Notes under the pieces: model-generated
The model's input: only the letters and a program-made list of their open reading frames with translations
Databases searched by the model: none
What the model was told of the DNA's origin: nothing
Program-made: the position numbers and the translations under genes
Part shown: piece by piece, positions 16,048 through 24,361 of the stretch
Layout: the number at the start of each line of letters is the position of its first letter
How positions within the stretch are numbered: position 1 is the stretch's first letter
DNA from: Thermotogae bacterium
GTDB lineage: Bacteria; Thermotogota; Thermotogae; UBA12178
DNA length: 26,633 nucleotides
Assembly: GCA_003641795.1 (NCBI GenBank)
Contig: QNAP01000001.1
Location: 1 to 26,633 of the forward strand
Direction of reading: 5' to 3'

Positions 16048-16902
16048 ATGAAGATATTTCTTGAAGGAGTCGAACGTGAGGACCTCGATCGTTTTGTCTC
16101 AGAAACTGATGAATTCTGCACCGATGCGGAATCGGCCGACCTGGTGGTGTTGAAAACACAAGGCGATTCGGCCAGCATTGGAAGACCATTGCTTGTGAAA
16201 ACGGAGAACGGATGGCGTTTGATAACACAAGATCTTGAGATGACAATGAGTGACCTTGGATTGCTGAGAGCGGCATACGAAGTTCTTGTAAACGGTAAAC
16301 ATTTCTGGGAGATATTCGTCCATGTCGAGAGATTCAAAAAACTCGTGGGAAACCTTTTAAAAAGCCTCATCGTGATGATGGAAGTGGAAGACGAGAACGG
16401 CATGAGCCATTCTCAACGGGTTACTGACCTAGTTGTCGAATTCGCCAAGTTTTTGGGTCTTTCGGAAAGTGTGAGAGAGTTTCTACAGGATGCCACGATG
16501 TTGCACGATATAGGCAGGGTGGGGCTTGAGCAGCTCATGCTCTACACACCAACACGTCTCAGAGTGTTAGAAGATCACGAGTCGGATCATACGGTAGTGG
16601 GAAGCTTGCTCCTTGCAACACTGGAACATTTTGATGCATACGTTCCCATCGCAAGATCACACCATGAACGTTGGGACGGAAAGGGATACCCGGATGGTCT
16701 CAAAGGTGAACAAATACCGTATCTGGCGCGCATAGTGGCTATAGTGGACTGGTACGATTGGGCAACTACGACGGTCTCTTCAGAATTCGACTGGGGGCCT
16801 CTCGACAAGGAGGCAGCTCTGAAAAAGATAGAGGTCATGGCGGGAAAACATTTCGATCCTCATCTGGCAAAAACGTTTATAGAGTTCATGAAACAGAGGT
16901 GA
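16048..16902 (+). CDS. HD-GYP domain protein, possible cyclic dinucleotide phosphodiesterase
   Basis: This 284-residue soluble protein has an unassigned N-terminal part (1-105) and a C-terminal HD-GYP domain (about 110-284). HD-GYP enzymes hydrolyse cyclic di-GMP or related signals with a two- or three-metal centre. Visible residues are His121 (HSQRV), His153-Asp154 (MLHDIGR), His181, His205-His206 (HHERWDG), the GYPDGL signature (213-218), and Asp234 (IVDWYD). The usual HDIGK lysine is Arg157 here, and the usual ADxxDA is VDWYDW, so activity may differ. ATG 16048 is seven bases after GAGGG; GTG 16045 is an alternative. It sits 14 bases after the foldase gene and four before glyQ. No diguanylate cyclase (GGDEF) gene is in the window. 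Confidence 0.83.
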   Translation: MKIFLEGVEREDLDRFVSETDEFCTDAESADLVVLKTQGDSASIGRPLLVKTENGWRLITQDLEMTMSDLGLLRAAYEVLVNGKHFWEIFVHVERFKKLVGNLLKSLIVMMEVEDENGMSHSQRVTDLVVEFAKFLGLSESVREFLQDATMLHDIGRVGLEQLMLYTPTRLRVLEDHESDHTVVGSLLLATLEHFDAYVPIARSHHERWDGKGYPDGLKGEQIPYLARIVAIVDWYDWATTTVSSEFDWGPLDKEAALKKIEVMAGKHFDPHLAKTFIEFMKQR

Positions 16903-16906
16903 TGTT

Positions 16907-17776
16907 GTGTACCTACAGGATTTGATCACCGAATTGAACGACTTCTGGGAGCGACACGGATGCATTATCGATCAACCTTATGATGTGGAAGTCGGTGCTG
17001 GAACCTTTCATCCCTCCACCTTCTTCCGCGTTCTCGGTAGTGAACCATGGAAAGTGGCTTTTGTACAGCCTTGTCGTCGTCCCACCGATGGCAGATACGG
17101 CGAAAATCCCTACCGCATGCAGCGTTATTTCCAGTATCAAGTCATCGTGAAGCCGTCTCCAAAAGAATCGCAGCAGCTCTTCATAGATTCCCTCGTGCAT
17201 CTGGGTATAGATCCAAAGAAGCACGAACTTCGATTCGTGGAAGATAACTGGGAATCTCCAACTTTAGGAGCTTGGGGCGTTGGCTGGGAAGTCTGGCTCG
17301 ACGGCATGGAGATCACCCAATTCACTTACTTTCAGCAAATGGCTGGTTTCGAGCTCTCAAGCGTTCCCTTAGAGATCACTTATGGACTGGAGCGTATCGC
17401 CATGTTTCTCCAAAACGTTGAAAATCTCTTCGAAGTGCGCTGGAACGAGCACGTGACCTATGGAGAAGTCTTCAAAGAGAACGAGTATCAGTTTTCTGTA
17501 TACAACTTCGAGATGGCCAACACCGAGATGCTCTTCGGACTCTTCAACGAGTATTACTCTGAGTGTGAAAGGCTTCTCGAGCGGGAGTTATACCTTCCCG
17601 CATACGACTTCGTCATGAAGTGCTCTCACACATTCAACGTGCTGGATGCCAGAAACGCCATCAGTCAGGTTCAACGCCAAGCATTCATTGGAAAGATCAG
17701 AGCGTTGGCTAAAAGATGTGCGGAAAGCTATCTCGGGTGTAAACAAAGGAGCGAGTCCAATGCAGGTGCTCTTTGA
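16907..17776 (+). CDS. glyQ: Glycyl-tRNA synthetase, alpha subunit
   Basis: This is the catalytic alpha subunit of the bacterial alpha2-beta2 glycyl-tRNA synthetase, which activates glycine for tRNA-Gly. The 289-residue protein begins with the conserved YLQDLITELNDFWERHGC, then QPYDVEVGAGTFHP. QPCRRPTDGRYGENPYR carries the ATP-binding motif. Later blocks are LRFVEDNWESPTLGAWG, GMEITQFTYFQQ and EITYGLERIAMF. GTG 16907 follows GAGGTGAT closely. An ATG at 16902 is in another frame. The last 17 bases overlap glyS, the standard arrangement for this pair. This two-subunit type differs from the homodimeric GlyRS of archaea and many Gram-positive bacteria. Confidence 0.97.
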   Translation: MYLQDLITELNDFWERHGCIIDQPYDVEVGAGTFHPSTFFRVLGSEPWKVAFVQPCRRPTDGRYGENPYRMQRYFQYQVIVKPSPKESQQLFIDSLVHLGIDPKKHELRFVEDNWESPTLGAWGVGWEVWLDGMEITQFTYFQQMAGFELSSVPLEITYGLERIAMFLQNVENLFEVRWNEHVTYGEVFKENEYQFSVYNFEMANTEMLFGLFNEYYSECERLLERELYLPAYDFVMKCSHTFNVLDARNAISQVQRQAFIGKIRALAKRCAESYLGCKQRSESNAGAL

Positions 17777-19805
17777 GATAGGCATCGAAGAATTGCCCGA
17801 GAGCGAGGTTTTCTCCATTGAGGAACAGCTCCGAACGATCACCCGGAAGGTCTTTGAAAATCATCGAGTGAATGTTTCGGATCTCGATGTTTTCGTGGCA
17901 GCTCGACGGATAGGATTTCTCGCGAAAGTCGCGGATTATCAGAGAGAAAACGTGCGCGAGAAACGAGGCCCGGCGCGTTCTATCGCCTTCGACAAAGAGG
18001 GACGTCCCACAAAGGCTTTGGAGGGCTTTCTCCGCTCCTGCGGAGTTACGCTGGACGATATAAAGGTGCGCGAAAATGATAAGGGTACTTACGTTTACGC
18101 GATCATCAAAGAGCCAGGCAAACCAACAGAAGAGATCTTGGACGAGGTCGTCGATGAAGTGGTCAGGAGCTTGCATTTTGCCAGGCCAATGAGGTGGGGG
18201 GAAAACGTCGGTCCTTTTGTTCGGCCGGTACATTGGATCGTCCTTTTGGCGAACGGTAGGCCAATGAAATTCTCCGCTTTTAAAGTGGTTTCCAATCGCG
18301 TGAGTTTTTCACATCGCTACCTTGGGATTCCCTTCACCGTGGATGATCCTTCCCAGTATTTAGATCTATGCCGTCGCCACATGATCGTTCCGAAGATCGC
18401 CGATCGGAGATCCAAAGTTGTGGAGCAGTTGCGAGAAGTGGAAGAGACTCGAGATGTAGAAATAGTGAAGGACAACGAGTTAATCGATGAAGTTGTGGCA
18501 TTGACGGAATATCCCACCGCCTTTCTTGGAGAATTCAAAAGAGATTTTCTGGAATTGCCAGAAGAAGTAGTGAAAACCACTTTGAAGCATCATCAAAGGG
18601 TTTTCGCCGTGTTGAAAGATGGGAATCTACAGAATGCTTTCGTTGCCTTCGTTGATGGACCGAGAGAGCTTTCAGAGAGCGCGTCCGCTGGTTACTCTCG
18701 GGTGATTAACGCCAGGCTTGATGACGCCAAATTCTACTTTGAGCGCGATCGAAAAAGGAAACTTGCTGACTTCGTAGCCGATCTCGAAGGGGTGGTTTTC
18801 CAACACGATCTCGGAACGTTGAAAGATAAGGTTGGGCGAATACAGCGATTGAGTGCTTTCATACTGAAAGGACTCGGGAATAGGGATCCAAAGGTTGAAT
18901 CTCTTGTAGATCGTGCGGCATTTCTTTCAAAAGCTGACACGGCGACCATGCTGGTCTATGAATTCCCGGAGCTTCAGGGTGTTGTGGGTAGGATATACGC
19001 TTCCATGGATGGCGAGCCCCAAGAGGTGTGCCAAGCCTTGGAAGAGCAATATCAAGATGTTCCGTCCGGCGTTGTGGGCGCGGTCGTATCAGTGGCCGAT
19101 AAGATCGATACCATAGTCGGCAACTTCGCCGTTGGGAACGTACCCAGCGGTTCGAGAGATCCCTACGGTCTTAAGCGGAAGGCTATTTCTGTGGTGAAAA
19201 CCCTCATCGGTTTTGAGTGGGATTTACCGTTAGACAAGCTTTTCCAGCGAGCACTCGAATTACTAAACATGGATCAAGAGGAAACACTTCGAGAATTGGA
19301 CGAGTTCTTCAGGGTCCGACTGGAGGGTTTTCTGCAGGAAGAGAAGGGATTCGACTATGATGTTGTCCGTGCATCATTGGAACTTTCCAATAAACCGTTG
19401 AGAGCGTTTTTAAGTGCTACGGCACTTCAAGAAATCAAAGGATCGGATCTGTACGACGATCTGGTGGTGGGATTCGAACGTGTTTTCAACATCACTAAGA
19501 ACCACACCGAGACGTATTTCGACTCGAGGCACTTCGTAGAAAAGGCTGAATTCGATCTATTCGAGGTCTTCCTTCAGGTGGAATCCGCTGTGGAAGACTT
19601 CATCGCGCACCTGGATTATCGTGGTGCGATGCGCAAGTTGGCCGAGTTGAGACGTCATATCGACAGGTACTTCGACGAAGTCTTCGTCATGGACAGAGAT
19701 CTCTCCGTGAGGATGAACAGATTGTCGTTTTTGAAGAGGATCGCACTTTTGTTCAAGAAAGTCGGTGATCTGAACTGGCTCGAAAGATCCGAAGAAGAGC
19801 AATAA
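17760..19805 (+). CDS. glyS: Glycyl-tRNA synthetase, beta subunit
   Basis: The beta subunit binds tRNA-Gly and is needed for charging by GlyQ. From ATG 17760 it has 681 residues, the normal size. The N-terminus VLFEIGIEELPESEV is characteristic. Further blocks are RGPARSIAFDKEGRPTKALE, RPVHWIVLL, TTLKHHQRVFAVL and SKADTATMLVYEFPELQG. SGSRDPYGLKRKAISVVK follows, and the C-terminal ends in a DALR-type anticodon-binding region with FERVFNITKN. The frame extends back to 17646 inside glyQ, but ATG 17760 has AAAGGAG eight bases ahead and gives the family N-terminus. The overlap with glyQ suggests coupled translation for equal subunit amounts. Confidence 0.97.
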   Translation: MQVLFEIGIEELPESEVFSIEEQLRTITRKVFENHRVNVSDLDVFVAARRIGFLAKVADYQRENVREKRGPARSIAFDKEGRPTKALEGFLRSCGVTLDDIKVRENDKGTYVYAIIKEPGKPTEEILDEVVDEVVRSLHFARPMRWGENVGPFVRPVHWIVLLANGRPMKFSAFKVVSNRVSFSHRYLGIPFTVDDPSQYLDLCRRHMIVPKIADRRSKVVEQLREVEETRDVEIVKDNELIDEVVALTEYPTAFLGEFKRDFLELPEEVVKTTLKHHQRVFAVLKDGNLQNAFVAFVDGPRELSESASAGYSRVINARLDDAKFYFERDRKRKLADFVADLEGVVFQHDLGTLKDKVGRIQRLSAFILKGLGNRDPKVESLVDRAAFLSKADTATMLVYEFPELQGVVGRIYASMDGEPQEVCQALEEQYQDVPSGVVGAVVSVADKIDTIVGNFAVGNVPSGSRDPYGLKRKAISVVKTLIGFEWDLPLDKLFQRALELLNMDQEETLRELDEFFRVRLEGFLQEEKGFDYDVVRASLELSNKPLRAFLSATALQEIKGSDLYDDLVVGFERVFNITKNHTETYFDSRHFVEKAEFDLFEVFLQVESAVEDFIAHLDYRGAMRKLAELRRHIDRYFDEVFVMDRDLSVRMNRLSFLKRIALLFKKVGDLNWLERSEEEQ

Positions 19806-19831
19806 ACAGAGGACAATAGAGGGTGATCCTG

Positions 19832-20443
19832 GTGAGAGTAAAAGACTGGATGGAAGAAAGTTTTCCACGATTCGAAGCTGATCTTCGCGTTGAGAAGATC
19901 AAAAGTGAGATCCAAGCGCTCGAGATACCGCTGGTGATCGCAGTGGACGAAAATGGCAAGTTGGTGGGTGTCGCCAACAAGTTCGATGTGCTTAGCGCAC
20001 CGAAGGATTCGATCCTCAGAGATCTCGTTCATTTCGCCACCCATGTGGTTTCTGAAGATAGTTTTGTGGAGGACGCCATCGTTCTTCTCACCGATAGCAG
20101 GGAGTTCGCCTTACCTGTTGTGAACGATTCGATGAAGGTTTTAGGGGCGCTGACAGTCTTCGAAGTTTTGGAATCCATGATGGAGATGACTGCCATTGGC
20201 GAAAAAGGGTGCAGGCTCTCCCTGCTTTTGGAGGACGTGCCAGGTTCTTTAAAGCGCGTGGTGGATGTCCTGGTGGAGAGAGATATCAACATCCTCTCGA
20301 TTCTCACGTATCCAGAGGGTGAAAGAAAGCACAGAGTGGTTCTGAGGGTAGATACTCTCGATGCGAGTTACATCAGCGAAATGCTGGATAAAGCTGGTAT
20401 TGAGTACGATTCAGTGATCCCGGAGGAAGGCTTTGGTGAATGA
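19832..20443 (+). CDS. CBS-ACT domain protein (AcuB-like), probable ligand sensor
   Basis: This 203-residue cytoplasmic protein has two CBS motifs (about 1-55 and 60-117) and a C-terminal ACT domain (about 127-195). CBS pairs bind adenine nucleotides, and ACT domains usually bind amino acids. CBS features include PLVIAVDENGKLVGVANKFDVL and ALPVVNDSMKVLGALTVFEVL. The ACT part reads RLSLLLEDVPGSLKRVVDVL then ERDINILSIL. There is no catalytic domain, so a regulatory role is likely, but the target is unknown. The AcuB likeness is by domain order only. GTG 19832 is chosen because GAGGGTGAT sits just ahead; GTG 19823 lies within that site. The gene follows glyS by 26 bases and its last eight bases overlap uppP. 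Confidence 0.8.
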   Translation: MRVKDWMEESFPRFEADLRVEKIKSEIQALEIPLVIAVDENGKLVGVANKFDVLSAPKDSILRDLVHFATHVVSEDSFVEDAIVLLTDSREFALPVVNDSMKVLGALTVFEVLESMMEMTAIGEKGCRLSLLLEDVPGSLKRVVDVLVERDINILSILTYPEGERKHRVVLRVDTLDASYISEMLDKAGIEYDSVIPEEGFGE

Positions 20444-21236
20444 TGTGGTCTGGGCTCTTCTTATGGGTGGACTCCAAGGTGCAACGGAGTTCTTGCCCGT
20501 TTCCAGCTCTGGACATTTGTTGATCCTTTTCAACCTTCGATCTGTTGGTTCTGTGGATCATCTCTCGTTCATAACATTTCTTCACCTTGGAACGCTACTT
20601 GCAGTGGTACTCTTCGTTTACAAGGATATGCTCGCGCTGATTCGCGCACTGCGGGGGTTCGTAGCGCCCCTTCGCAGCTTCAAGCGAGATCCTGATTTCC
20701 GGGTCTTGGTGTACTTGTTGACGTCCACGATTATCACCGGAGTACTCGGAATATTTCTGGAGGCGTTCATCGACAGGATTTTCTCAAGCCTTTCATGGCA
20801 AGTAGGTCTTTTCTATCTGCTGTTAGCGGTGATACTCTTTGCTTCAGACAGAATGGAAGGAACGTTGCAAATGCACCAGATGGGATTCTCCAGAGCGTTG
20901 TTACTGGGCCTTCTTCAGTCTGCGGCACTTTTGCCAGGTATCAGTCGAAGCGGAATAACCATTTTCGCAGGCCTTCTTTTGGGGATGAGAAGGGTGGAAG
21001 CCCTTCGTTATTCATTTCTTCTGAGCGTGCCAGTGACAGCAGGGGCGGGTCTGTTGAAGTTGAGCCAACAGAGTCTTGATGCGCCTTCTATCGTTGCCCT
21101 TTTCACATCGATGTCGGTGGGATTGTTTGCTCTCGCGATCTTGAAAAAGACGACCCTGACAAAGCGCCTTTCCGTCTTCGGTTGCTATTGTGCTGTGCTC
21201 GGAATCTCAATTATACTGGGGGTGAATCTCTTGTGA
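20436..21236 (+). CDS. uppP: Undecaprenyl-diphosphatase
   Basis: UppP (BacA) removes a phosphate from undecaprenyl diphosphate at the outer face of the membrane, regenerating the lipid carrier for peptidoglycan and other surface polymers. The 266-residue protein is almost wholly hydrophobic with several membrane helices. Both family motifs are intact: QGATEFLPVSSSGHL (14-28, with Glu18) and LLPGISRSG (165-173, with Arg171). GTG 20436 is nine bases after GGAGG; TTG 20433 is an alternative. It overlaps the CBS-ACT gene by eight bases and the next gene by four. A DUF368 protein, a candidate undecaprenyl-phosphate flippase, is encoded later in the same run and would act on the product of this enzyme. 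Confidence 0.96.
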   Translation: MNDVVWALLMGGLQGATEFLPVSSSGHLLILFNLRSVGSVDHLSFITFLHLGTLLAVVLFVYKDMLALIRALRGFVAPLRSFKRDPDFRVLVYLLTSTIITGVLGIFLEAFIDRIFSSLSWQVGLFYLLLAVILFASDRMEGTLQMHQMGFSRALLLGLLQSAALLPGISRSGITIFAGLLLGMRRVEALRYSFLLSVPVTAGAGLLKLSQQSLDAPSIVALFTSMSVGLFALAILKKTTLTKRLSVFGCYCAVLGISIILGVNLL

Positions 21237-21859
21237 AGATAGAAGTACTCGTTCCGGGTGGTATTTTGAGGTTGTCGGGTGTGGAAGCACCCTTCAGTAC
21301 GGTAACGCTTCTTCGTGATACCCACAGGGTGATACTCGTAGATCCAGGTGGATATCCAACGCTGGGAAGGCTTCAAGGGCGTCTCTTGGAACTGAATTTG
21401 AGTGTTGACGACGTGACGGACATAATTCTCACACATTTTCATCTCGACCATGCCTTCAATAGCCTTTTCTTTCCGAAGGCTCGGGTCCTCGTTCATCCGG
21501 ATTGGAAAACCAAAGATGCAAGGAAGTTTGGCGAACTCGTCGGTCGAACGTACGAGATCGTGGTTGAGAGCTGGAAGGAAATCGTAGACATCGTCGATGG
21601 GACCGAGCTCTTTGGTTCGATACGAGTATTCCACACCCCTTATCACAGTAGAGAGCACGTTTCCCTGATGGTTGAAACTGAGAACATGGGCTTGGTCTTC
21701 ATACCTGGCGATATATGTGCCACTCGTCTGCAGTATTACGATATAATCAAAGGGTACAGAAAAGACGAAGTGGCTTGGTTCGTCTTAGAAAAAGCTTCCA
21801 CAGCTAATTTTATAGTTTTTCCTCATGACGAACCGATGGAGCTTGGAAGAAAGGAGTGA
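21233..21859 (+). CDS. Metallo-beta-lactamase-fold hydrolase
   Basis: This 208-residue MBL-fold protein has an unknown substrate. The zinc ligands are all visible: His68, His70, Asp72 and His73 in THFHLDH, His138 in HTPYHSREH, Asp160 in IPGDICAT, and His198 in FPHDE. The N-terminal strand VTLLRDTHRVILVDPG is typical of the fold. The short form without extra domains resembles glyoxalase II or AHL-lactonase-like hydrolases more than RNA-processing nucleases. GTG 21233 follows GGGGGTGA and shares four bases with the uppP stop; an ATG/ORF extension to 21182 lies inside uppP and is not used. glgA begins five bases after the stop. No signal peptide is seen. No specific reaction is claimed. Confidence 0.85.
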   Translation: MKIEVLVPGGILRLSGVEAPFSTVTLLRDTHRVILVDPGGYPTLGRLQGRLLELNLSVDDVTDIILTHFHLDHAFNSLFFPKARVLVHPDWKTKDARKFGELVGRTYEIVVESWKEIVDIVDGTELFGSIRVFHTPYHSREHVSLMVETENMGLVFIPGDICATRLQYYDIIKGYRKDEVAWFVLEKASTANFIVFPHDEPMELGRKE

Positions 21860-21864
21860 GAAAA

Positions 21865-23313
21865 ATGAGGGTTGCCTTTGTGAGTTATGAGGTCTATCCC
21901 TTTGCCAAAGTTGGAGGTTTGGCCGACGTTGCCGGTGCACTTCCGAAAGCTCTCAAAAAGCTCGGTGTAGATGTGAGAATCTTCATGCCAAAACACAAGG
22001 TTGTTGAAAAGAATGCAGAAAAAGTGGGAGTGAAGATAGAGAAGATAGCCTCCTCAATTGCGGTACCGTTCATCCAAGGAAACGGCATGGTGGATCTGTA
22101 CAAATCAAAATTACCAAGGAGCGATGTAGAGGTTTACATGGTATGGAATGCCGATTACTTCGATTTTGACGAGGTGTATGGCGCTCCCGACCTAGGAAGA
22201 CAGGCTGCTTTCTTCACTTGTGCCATCTTCAGCGTACTGAAAGAGCTGGATTGGAAACCCCACGTAGTCCACGCCAACGATTGGCAAACGGGTCTTTTGC
22301 CGGTGTACCTTAAGACGAACCTTCGCGACGATCCCTTCTTCACAGGTGCGAAGACTCTCTACACCATCCACAACTTGGGATATCAAGGAGTTTTTCCGAA
22401 AGAATACCTGGGCATCGCGGATCTTCCGGAGTATCTTTTCAACATCGACGCCCTCGAATTCTACGGTCAGATCAATTACATGAAGGGTGGACTGGTGTTT
22501 TCTGATATCATAAACACCGTATCGCCGACCTATGCCGAAGAAATTCAAACACCTGAGTACGGTGCGAAGTTGGATGGCATTTTAAGAACACGGAGTGCGG
22601 ATCTTTACGGTGTTCTTAACGGTATCGATTACGAAGAATACGATCCCGCTACCGACAGGAGAATCTACGTCAACTTCGATCTGGATAACCTTGAGAGCAA
22701 GTATGCCAACAAATCGAAACTCCAAGAAGAGCTTGATCTGCCGGTAAGGGATGACGTGACATTGATAGGTGTCATCAGCCGACTTGTGGACCAAAAGGGA
22801 TTCGATCTGTTGATAGAAGTGGCGGATTACTTGATGGTCTTGCCTGTTCAACTCGTCATTTTGGGTACAGGGGATCCAAGATACGAAACATTCTTCGAAA
22901 ATCTCGCCCGAAGATATCCCGAAAAGGTCTCAGCGAATATAGCGTTCAACGTGGAACTGGCCCAGAAGATCTATGCGGGTTCGGACATTTTCCTCATGCC
23001 CTCCCGATATGAACCCTGTGGGCTGGGTCAGATGCTCAGTATGAGATATGGAGCGATCCCAGTTGTGCGTTATACAGGCGGGTTAGTCGACACGGTGAAA
23101 GAATACGACCCTGAAAAGCAGAGCGGGAATGGGTTCGGTTTCTACGAATACAAGAGTTCCGAGTTGTTGAAGAGTCTTCTCAAAGCAGTCTACTACCACC
23201 AGCAGGAGAAAGATCACTGGAAACAGCTGATGATCAACGCCATGACCACCGATTGTTCTTGGGAGAGAAGCGCTTCGGAGTATCTAAAACTCTACGAGAG
23301 TACAGTACAGTGA
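21865..23313 (+). CDS. glgA: Glycogen synthase (ADP-glucose type, GT5)
   Basis: GlgA adds glucose from ADP-glucose to the non-reducing end of glycogen. The 482-residue protein has the bacterial starch/glycogen synthase signature FAKVGGLADVAGALP (13-27), where KVGG is the K-x-G-G ADP-glucose loop. HVVHANDWQTGLLPVYLK marks the N-terminal domain. The C-terminal domain has ISRLVDQKGFDLL and SRYEPCGLGQ with the conserved Glu383, then GAIPVVRYTGGLVDTV. It belongs to GT5, not the UDP-glucose GT3 type. ATG 21865 is eight bases after AAGGAG; GTG 21856, used by a longer frame, overlaps that site. galT follows 19 bases later. glgC and glgP are not in the window. The GH57 enzyme upstream could provide branching. 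Confidence 0.96.
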   Translation: MRVAFVSYEVYPFAKVGGLADVAGALPKALKKLGVDVRIFMPKHKVVEKNAEKVGVKIEKIASSIAVPFIQGNGMVDLYKSKLPRSDVEVYMVWNADYFDFDEVYGAPDLGRQAAFFTCAIFSVLKELDWKPHVVHANDWQTGLLPVYLKTNLRDDPFFTGAKTLYTIHNLGYQGVFPKEYLGIADLPEYLFNIDALEFYGQINYMKGGLVFSDIINTVSPTYAEEIQTPEYGAKLDGILRTRSADLYGVLNGIDYEEYDPATDRRIYVNFDLDNLESKYANKSKLQEELDLPVRDDVTLIGVISRLVDQKGFDLLIEVADYLMVLPVQLVILGTGDPRYETFFENLARRYPEKVSANIAFNVELAQKIYAGSDIFLMPSRYEPCGLGQMLSMRYGAIPVVRYTGGLVDTVKEYDPEKQSGNGFGFYEYKSSELLKSLLKAVYYHQQEKDHWKQLMINAMTTDCSWERSASEYLKLYESTVQ

Positions 23314-23332
23314 TGAATGGGAGGTATGGAAG

Positions 23333-24361
23333 ATGCCAGAGTTGAGAAAGGATCCCGTGATAAACAGATGGGTGATTATCTCCACTGAACGTGCCAAAAG
23401 GCCCCATGATTTCATGCTCCCCAAAGAAGAGAAAAAGGGAGGTTTTTGCCCCTTCGATTACGGTAACGAGCATACCACACCACCCGAAATCATGGCTTTC
23501 AGACCCGCTGATACCGAGCCTAACACTCCTGGTTGGTGGATCCGAGTCGTTCCCAACAAGTTCCCCGCTTTAGATCCCTCACTTGAACCAGAGCGCTACG
23601 GTCATGGGATGTACGATGCGATGAAAGGCTTTGGAGCGCACGAAGTGGTTATAGAGACTGCCGACCACAACACCAACATGGCGCTCATGAATCTCAAACA
23701 AGTCGAGGAAATTATTTGGGCTTACAAACATCGGTATGAAGCTTTGATAAAACGTGAGGGTATCAAGTACGTGCTGATTTTCAAAAACCACGGTTCGCTT
23801 GCGGGTGCATCCTTAGAGCATCCACATTCACAGATAATCGCGACCCCGATAGTCCCCAAAAGAGTTCACGAAGAGCTCGTCGGAAGCCGTGAGTACTATT
23901 CCTTCAAAGAACGTTGCGTTTTCTGTGATATGATAAATCAAGAACGCTTGGAGAACGCTCGAGTGGTGGAGATAAACGATGATTTTATCTCCTTTGAACC
24001 TTTCGCTTCGCGCTTTCCTTTCGAGACGTGGATCATGCCGCGTCGACATGTGCATAGCTTTAAAGATATCACGGACAGCGAGATAAAAGGTTTCGCTCAA
24101 ATCCTGAGAAACACGTTATACAAGATCTACGTTGGATTAGATAACCCACCCTACAATTTCATGCTTCACACAGCACCGGAAACCGGTGAGGGGTCGGAGT
24201 ACTACCATTGGCACCTTGAGATCGTGCCGCGACTTACGAAAGTAGCAGGATTTGAGTGGGGGTCCGGCTTTTACATCAATCCTACACCTCCAGAAGAAGC
24301 TGCAAAATTTCTCAGAGAGATAAAGCCGGGAGAGCAAAAGCTCAACAAACTCAAAGAATGA
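23333..24361 (+). CDS. galT: Galactose-1-phosphate uridylyltransferase
   Basis: GalT swaps UMP between UDP-glucose and galactose 1-phosphate in the Leloir pathway. The 342-residue protein has the catalytic HPHSQ (163-167), where His165 should be the uridylylated nucleophile. Other marks are LRKDPVINRWVIIS at the N-terminus, NHGSLAGASLEHPHSQ, and a second half-site ERCVFCDMI. The nucleotide-binding VVPNKFPAL follows the family pattern. In E. coli zinc is bound by two cysteines and two histidines; here the equivalent pair is Cys39 and Asp42 (CPFD), with His112 and His163 kept. ATG 23333 has GGGAGGT ahead. The stop overlaps the DUF368 start by four bases. Galactose use is inferred; a galK or galE partner is not here. 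Confidence 0.94.
   Translation: MPELRKDPVINRWVIISTERAKRPHDFMLPKEEKKGGFCPFDYGNEHTTPPEIMAFRPADTEPNTPGWWIRVVPNKFPALDPSLEPERYGHGMYDAMKGFGAHEVVIETADHNTNMALMNLKQVEEIIWAYKHRYEALIKREGIKYVLIFKNHGSLAGASLEHPHSQIIATPIVPKRVHEELVGSREYYSFKERCVFCDMINQERLENARVVEINDDFISFEPFASRFPFETWIMPRRHVHSFKDITDSEIKGFAQILRNTLYKIYVGLDNPPYNFMLHTAPETGEGSEYYHWHLEIVPRLTKVAGFEWGSGFYINPTPPEEAAKFLREIKPGEQKLNKLKE

Noticed and set aside
21188..21217. Possible promoter inside uppP (TTGTGC, 18 bases, TATACT)
   Set aside because: The -35 matches in only its first three bases and there is no extended -10. It is within the level expected by chance.
21744..21749. TATAAT inside the MBL gene
   Set aside because: No -35-like hexamer at a proper distance and no TG before it. 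Taken as chance.
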